DNA from: Microbacterium jejuense
GTDB lineage: Bacteria > Actinomycetota > Actinomycetes > Actinomycetales > Microbacteriaceae
Direction of reading: 5' to 3'
Assembly: GCF_019511665.1 (NCBI RefSeq)
Contig: NZ_JAEUAW010000014.1
Location: 1 to 64,000 of the forward strand
Length of the DNA: 64,000 nucleotides
This document shows, one piece after another, positions 55,101 to 61,100 of this stretch. Below the pieces are notes generated by a model that worked only from the letters and a program-made list of their open reading frames with translations, did not search any database and was not told the origin of the DNA. Position 1 is the stretch's first letter; the number at the start of each line of letters is the position of its first letter. Made by a program: the position numbers and the translations under genes.

Positions 55101-58100
55101 CCGTTCACGAGACCGGCCACCCCGAACCCCAAGGCGGTGTAGTAGACGCGCTGCCCGTCGGCGAAGCCGTGCTGCCGCGTGAACGTGATGACATCGTTCG
55201 CCGGGTCGACCTGGGCGGCCTCGAAGGAGGCGCCCAGCTGGATCTGCGTCGGCGAGACCACGATCACGCCGTACTTGGCGCCGTCGGTCAGACCGCCGAC
55301 GGCGGTGCCCCCGCTGCGGTCGTACCGCACGGTGGCGGAGTCGTCGAGCGTGTGCGCCCCCGAGAGCGTGATGGTGTTCGTGCCGAGGTCCACCCCCGTG
55401 ACCGCGTCGAACGCGTAGACCGGCAGCGGCGGCGGGGTGGCCGAGTTCTGGTGCGCCGTGAGGGTCACCGCTCCCCCGGCCCACAGCGTCGTGCCGTTCG
55501 CCACAGAGAGGCGCACCGTCGGATACGTCTCGGCGAGGGCGCTGTTCGACGACACGGCGAGGGCGGCCGCCGAGAAGTTCTCGGCGAACGAGCGCGACAC
55601 CGGCTGCGCGGCGGCCCGGACGTCGATGTCGCCCGAGACGACGATGGGCGTGCCGGCGCCGACGATCGCCTCTGCCACCGGCCGCACGCGGGCCCATGCG
55701 GCCCCGGAGTCGATGGTGATCGCGCCGACGGCGGTGCTGGCGAGCTTGGCCGTCGCCGTGTCGGAGGTCACCGCGTGGACGCCGAGCGAGGCGCCGCTCG
55801 CGACGGTCGCGGCGAAATGCGCGAGGGTCGAGGAGTCGACGAAGGCCTTCGGCTCGGCGACGCCGACGGTGATGGCCCCGCCGTTGACCCCGCCACCGGC
55901 GGCGGTGGCCGCGTTCGTGGCCGTCGCGTCGACCGAGATCGCCGCTGAGGGCGCGTGGACGGTCGCGCCGTCGTGCACACGCGCGCGCGTGACGGCGGCG
56001 TCGGTGATGAGCGCCTCGGCACTGGAGATGCTCACGGCGATGACGCCCAGCGCGATGCTGCCCGACGTCGCCGAGACGGTCCGGTTCGCCGTGGCGCGGA
56101 CCGCGAGCGACGTGCCGCCCACCTGCCGCGGTGCGGCATCGGCCACTGCGGCGGCGGCGATGCGGGCCGTCGGCACCGAGACGCCCACGACGAGCAGGCC
56201 GCCCGAGACGAGGTCGCTCTTGGCGGTCGCGGCCGCGGTCAGCACGGTCTCGACGAGCACGGCGCCGATCGTGACGAGCAGCCCCGTGCTGTACCGCGAC
56301 GAGACGACGGCCGAGCCGTACACCTCGGCGTCGACGACGGAGCCGGTGATGCCGACGAGGGCGATCCCCACGGCCTCGATCGTCGCGTCGGACTTCGCGT
56401 TGCCGACGGCGCGGACCGAGACGCCCGTCGAGGCGATGATCGTGCCGTCGAAGGCGGAGGTGACCGGCGCCGCGATCGTCGCCTGGGCGACCACCACGCC
56501 CGCCTTGACGGCGCCGCCGCCGGCACTGTCGATGCCCGCCAGCGCGTGCGTGCCGTCGCGGCTCTCGGCGAGGAGTGACACCGCACCGGAGGCGGCGAGC
56601 ATCACGCCCGCTGCGACGGACGCGGTCGTCGCCGCCGACTCGGCGATCGTCGCGGTGGCGACGGTGCCGCTCACCCCGATGATCGCGATGGAGGTCAGCT
56701 CCGCGGTCGCATCGACCGCGTTGCGCGACGAGGCTGTCACCGCGAACGAGGCCGACGTCGCGGGGCCCGCCTCGAACACAGCGCGTGTGGCGGCGGCGAC
56801 CGTGGCGCGCGGCAGCAGGCCGTTGATGTCGAGGCCCGCGACGCTGACCTTCTTCATGTCGGTCTTCGCGGTGTTCGCCGACCACGCGGTCACCGACACG
56901 GCGCCGTTGCCGCCCCGCACGTCGGCGCCGCCGGCGGCGACCTCCGCGGTGACGCCGGCCGCGTCTGTGACGATGGCGAGCGCCGATCCGAAGCCGCCGT
57001 TGTAGAGGCCGGCCTCGATGTAGGCGGCAGAGGCCGTCGCGAGATTTGTGCCGCGGGCCTCGACCGTGAGGCCGTTGCCGACGAGTCCCGCGCGCAGCTC
57101 GGCGCGGGTCGCTGCGGCGATGGTGGCGCTGATGATGCGGACGTTGGCGTTGATGAAGCCGATGGTCGCGGCATCCGAATCCACATCCGCCGTGTTGTCT
57201 GCGGTCGCGACCACCGTCGTCGCTCCGCTCGACCACACCGGCGAGAAGATCGATGCCCGGGTGGCCGCCGAGGCGGCGATCTCGGACTCGGCGTACGCGA
57301 CACTCACCTGGAGGATGCCGCCGAAGCCGGCGGTGAACGTCTCGGCCGCCGCCCGGTTTGTCGCGGTGCTGCGAACCTCCACCGAGCCCGAGCCGCCGAT
57401 GACGCTCGAGACCTCGGCCGTCGTCGCACCGCGCAGGAACGCCGTCGCGACGTAGCCGCCGCCCGACACCAGCCCGCCCGAGCCGGCGGTGATGCCCGCG
57501 CTCGCCACGTTGCCCGAGCCGCCTTCGGTGAGGATCCGGGAGCGGGCCGCGACGAGTCCGCTGCTGAAGACGGTGCCGAGCTCGATGACCGCGCGCACCA
57601 CCGCGGAGGCGGTGACCTCGGCGCTCGCCTCGACGCCCTGGCCGCTGCCGAGGAGTCCGATGCCGACGACGAAGGCGGCGGCCAGCGCCTGGTTCTGCCC
57701 CTCCGCGTCGACGGTGAGCGATCCGGATGCCCCCACATCGGCCCGGAAGATCGCCTCGGTGCGCCCGGTGATGAGCGCCTCCGGGTTCATGAAGCTGGCC
57801 GAGATCGCCGAGAGGCTGCCGCCGGGCGTGTAGGCGTCCGCGCGGTTGCGCGAGGTGGCGCGCATCGCGACGGCGCCGCCCGCCGAGATCCACGAGCCGT
57901 CGACCGCGGTGGCCGTCGTCTCGCGCGCGATGGTGGCGTGCGCGAGCGTGACGCCGATCGCGACGGCACCGACCTGCACGTTGACGGTGTCGGCGTCGAT
58001 GGCGTTGCGGGCGTCGGCGGTGATCGTCGCTCCGCCGCCGAGGTGCGCGACGCCGGCGAACTCCGCCGCGGTGCGCCCGGTGATGTCGGCGATGGCGCCG

Positions 58101-61100
58101 GCGCCGATGCCGCTGCCGGCGAGACCGACCGACACCGAGAAGGCGGTGACGGGCACCGAGATGTCGGAGACCGCCGTGATGCGCAGGCCCCCGGCGGGAG
58201 CGTCGGCGCTGCCGATGAACACGGCGCCGATGCGGCCGACCGTGTCGCCGCTGACGTCTGCGGTGGCCACCGCGGCGCCGGCCGCCGCGAGGGCGATCGC
58301 GAGGCCGAGCGACAGCGGGCGGACGTCGCGGTCGGCTGCGGCATCCGCCGACACCGTCCCGCCCGCGACCGGGATGAGCACGCCGTCGTCGATGTGCGCG
58401 GTCTGGCGGGCGTCGGTGTCGAGCACGAGGATCTGGCCGCCGACCGACACCGCGCCGACCTGGCCGGTGAATGCGATCGCCTCGGTGCCCTCGCCATAGG
58501 TGGCGCGCACCGCGACGTCGCCGCCCGCCCGCACCGTGGTGCCCGTCGCGATGCCGGCGTCGACGGTCGAGCGGAGGGTCGCGACGAGGACGGATGCCCC
58601 GACCGCGACGATCCCGCCGGTCGCGGACCCCGCCAGGCCGAAGTACGTGTCGCGGGCGTCGGCGGTGACGGCGACCGAGCCGCCCGTCTGGAGGAAGGCG
58701 CCGACGCCGATGCGGCTGGTGGTGCCGCGCAGCGGCGGCGGCGTCGAGAAGGCGCTGGAGGCGAGCGTGGTTCCGGGCGCGGCGCCGGCGACGGCCGCGG
58801 CGGCCGCGTCGAGCCCGGCCTGCTTGCGCTGCGCCGTGTTCGTTTCCGACGAGTCGTTCGCCCCGCCGAGGATCGCCAGGTACCCGTTGGAGCCGGTGCC
58901 CGACGCGTGCTGGTCGGCCTGGCTCTGCGGTGTGCCCTCGCCCGACGACAGGGCGTCCTTCGGTCCGCTGCCGTCGTCGTAGGTCCCCGTGGGCTGCCCG
59001 CCGGCGGTCCACACCGACACCGACGCCGTGACCCCGACCGCACCGCCGCCCGCGCTCACGGCATAGGTCTGGATGTGGCGCACCGACAGTGCCTGCACCC
59101 GCAGGTGCGAGCTGGCGTGAATGGAGGCGTAGTCGCCGATGACCGCGTTCGCGGCGACATCGATGACGCCGATGTCGATGCCGCCCGCCACCCCGACGAA
59201 GCCGCCGGCCACGCCTCCGCCGATCGTGAAGGTGTCGGTGAGGTCGGTGGCCGTGACCGAGACGCTCTGCGTGGGGCCGGCGTCGGCGCGGTCGCCGTTC
59301 ACGACGGTGCGGTCTGCCGCGGTGCTCTCGATCGCGGCGACCGTCGTGCCGCGGATGAGCGTGACGTTGACGGCGCCCGAGACCCCGACGAAGCCCGCGC
59401 CGCCGGAGATCGCCATGCCGAACACGTGCTGCGACGACGAGGCGAAGACCGCGAGCCCGCTCTGCCCCGCGGCGGGGAAGGTGTCGCCGCTGATCGTGCC
59501 GAGCGGGATGCCGCCGAGCGCCCAGCCGCGCGCCGCCCGCGCGTCGACCACGCTGCCCGCGCCGATGGTGGCGGCGGTGTCCTTGACGGCCGACACGACG
59601 GCGACACCGGCGCCGACGCCGACGCCGACGAAGCCGACGCCCAGACCGCCCGAGACGACCGTGAAGCCGGTGCGGTCGTCGGCCGCGACGAGGACGTTGT
59701 TGCCCGCGTCGAGCGTCACGTGCCGGCCGACTCTGCCGTGGGTGTGCGTGTCGAGCACGACGGTGGCCACGGCAGCGGCGACACCCGCGACGCCCGCTCC
59801 GAGGGCGGCGGCGATCGCGGTCACCTCCTGGCTGCCGACGGCCGACAGCAGGATGTCGCCCGCGGCCCGCACGACGGCGCCGTCGGCGATCGTCGCGTCG
59901 ACGTCGAGCGTGACGATGTCGACGGTGGCGTTGGTCGCGACCCCGGCCATGCCGCCGCCGACCGCGGCCGAGACCATGAGCTGGCGGAACGCGCCGCCGG
60001 CGGCGACCGTGACGGACTGCCACGGTGCCGCGCCGTCGTTGTCGTCGTTCACGCGCGCCAGTCGCCCGATGAAGGCGTCGGTGTCGGCCGTCACGACGTT
60101 GACGTTGCCCGCGACGCCGACTCCCGCCGTGGCCGCGACGGCGGCGCTGGCGCCGACCGCGAGGATCTCGTCGCTGTTGTTCGCCACGACCGCGACGCCG
60201 TACATCGCGCCCGTGCGGGGCGTGAGGATGCGGATGCCGGTGATCTTCGCCGGATCGCCGGGCGACTGCATCCCCTGCCGCACGAAGCTGTGCGCGCGGC
60301 CGGTCGCGACGCCCGGGTTCAGGTCGATGACGGCGAACGGGGTGCCGCTGCAGCCCGACGCCGACGGGTCGGCCTGGCACTTGGTGCGGGCGAGCTGGAA
60401 GCTGTGCGGGCCGGTGACCACGACGTAGTACGTCTCGCCGTCGACGAGACCGCCGATGGGCGCTCCCCCGTTGGCCGTGTAGGTGACGGCGTCGCCGGTC
60501 ACCAGCGGCGTGGCGGAGTTGTCGGCCTTGTCCTTCGGCATGTCGTACGGCAGGTTGACGGTGTTCGAGCCGCCGTCGACGTCGCTGGCCGGCGTCAGGT
60601 ACGGCGCGATGCGCTCGGGCACGGTGGCCTGGTCTGTCGGGAAGATGCGGTGGGACTGTCCGGGACGGGCGGGCGAGGCGAGCGCGATGGGCGCCCCGCC
60701 CGATGTGGCGGTCAGGCGCAGCCGCGTCGGGAACGCCGCGTCGACGATCGCGAAGTACGCCGCCCCAGGCGTGAGGCCGAGGATCGGCTGACCGCCGCCC
60801 GTCTCGTACGAGACGCGCTGGCCGTTCTCGATGCCGTGGACGTAGCCGAGCTCGAGCTGGTCGCCGCCGATGATGGCCGTCTGCGGGTTGAACCGCGTGT
60901 CGATGTAGTGGACGTCGTAGCCGCCGAGCGTGCCCATGAGTCCCGAGCCGCCGGCGAGCGCCGTCACGCGCGACAGGTCGCCGATGAACGCGGTGGTGGT
61001 CTTCTTGAGCACCGGCACGGCGGCCGTGAGGCCCACCGATGCCGTGCCGCTGACGGCCACGGAGCCGGCGACGATGTCCATCGACAGCACCTCGTTGGCC

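Noticed and set aside
49403..55948. Long plus-strand open frames antisense to the giant gene
   Set aside because: The translations (Arg/Asp/Val-rich without motifs) mirror the high-GC codon pattern of the minus-strand gene. Such frames appear opposite almost every gene in this window.
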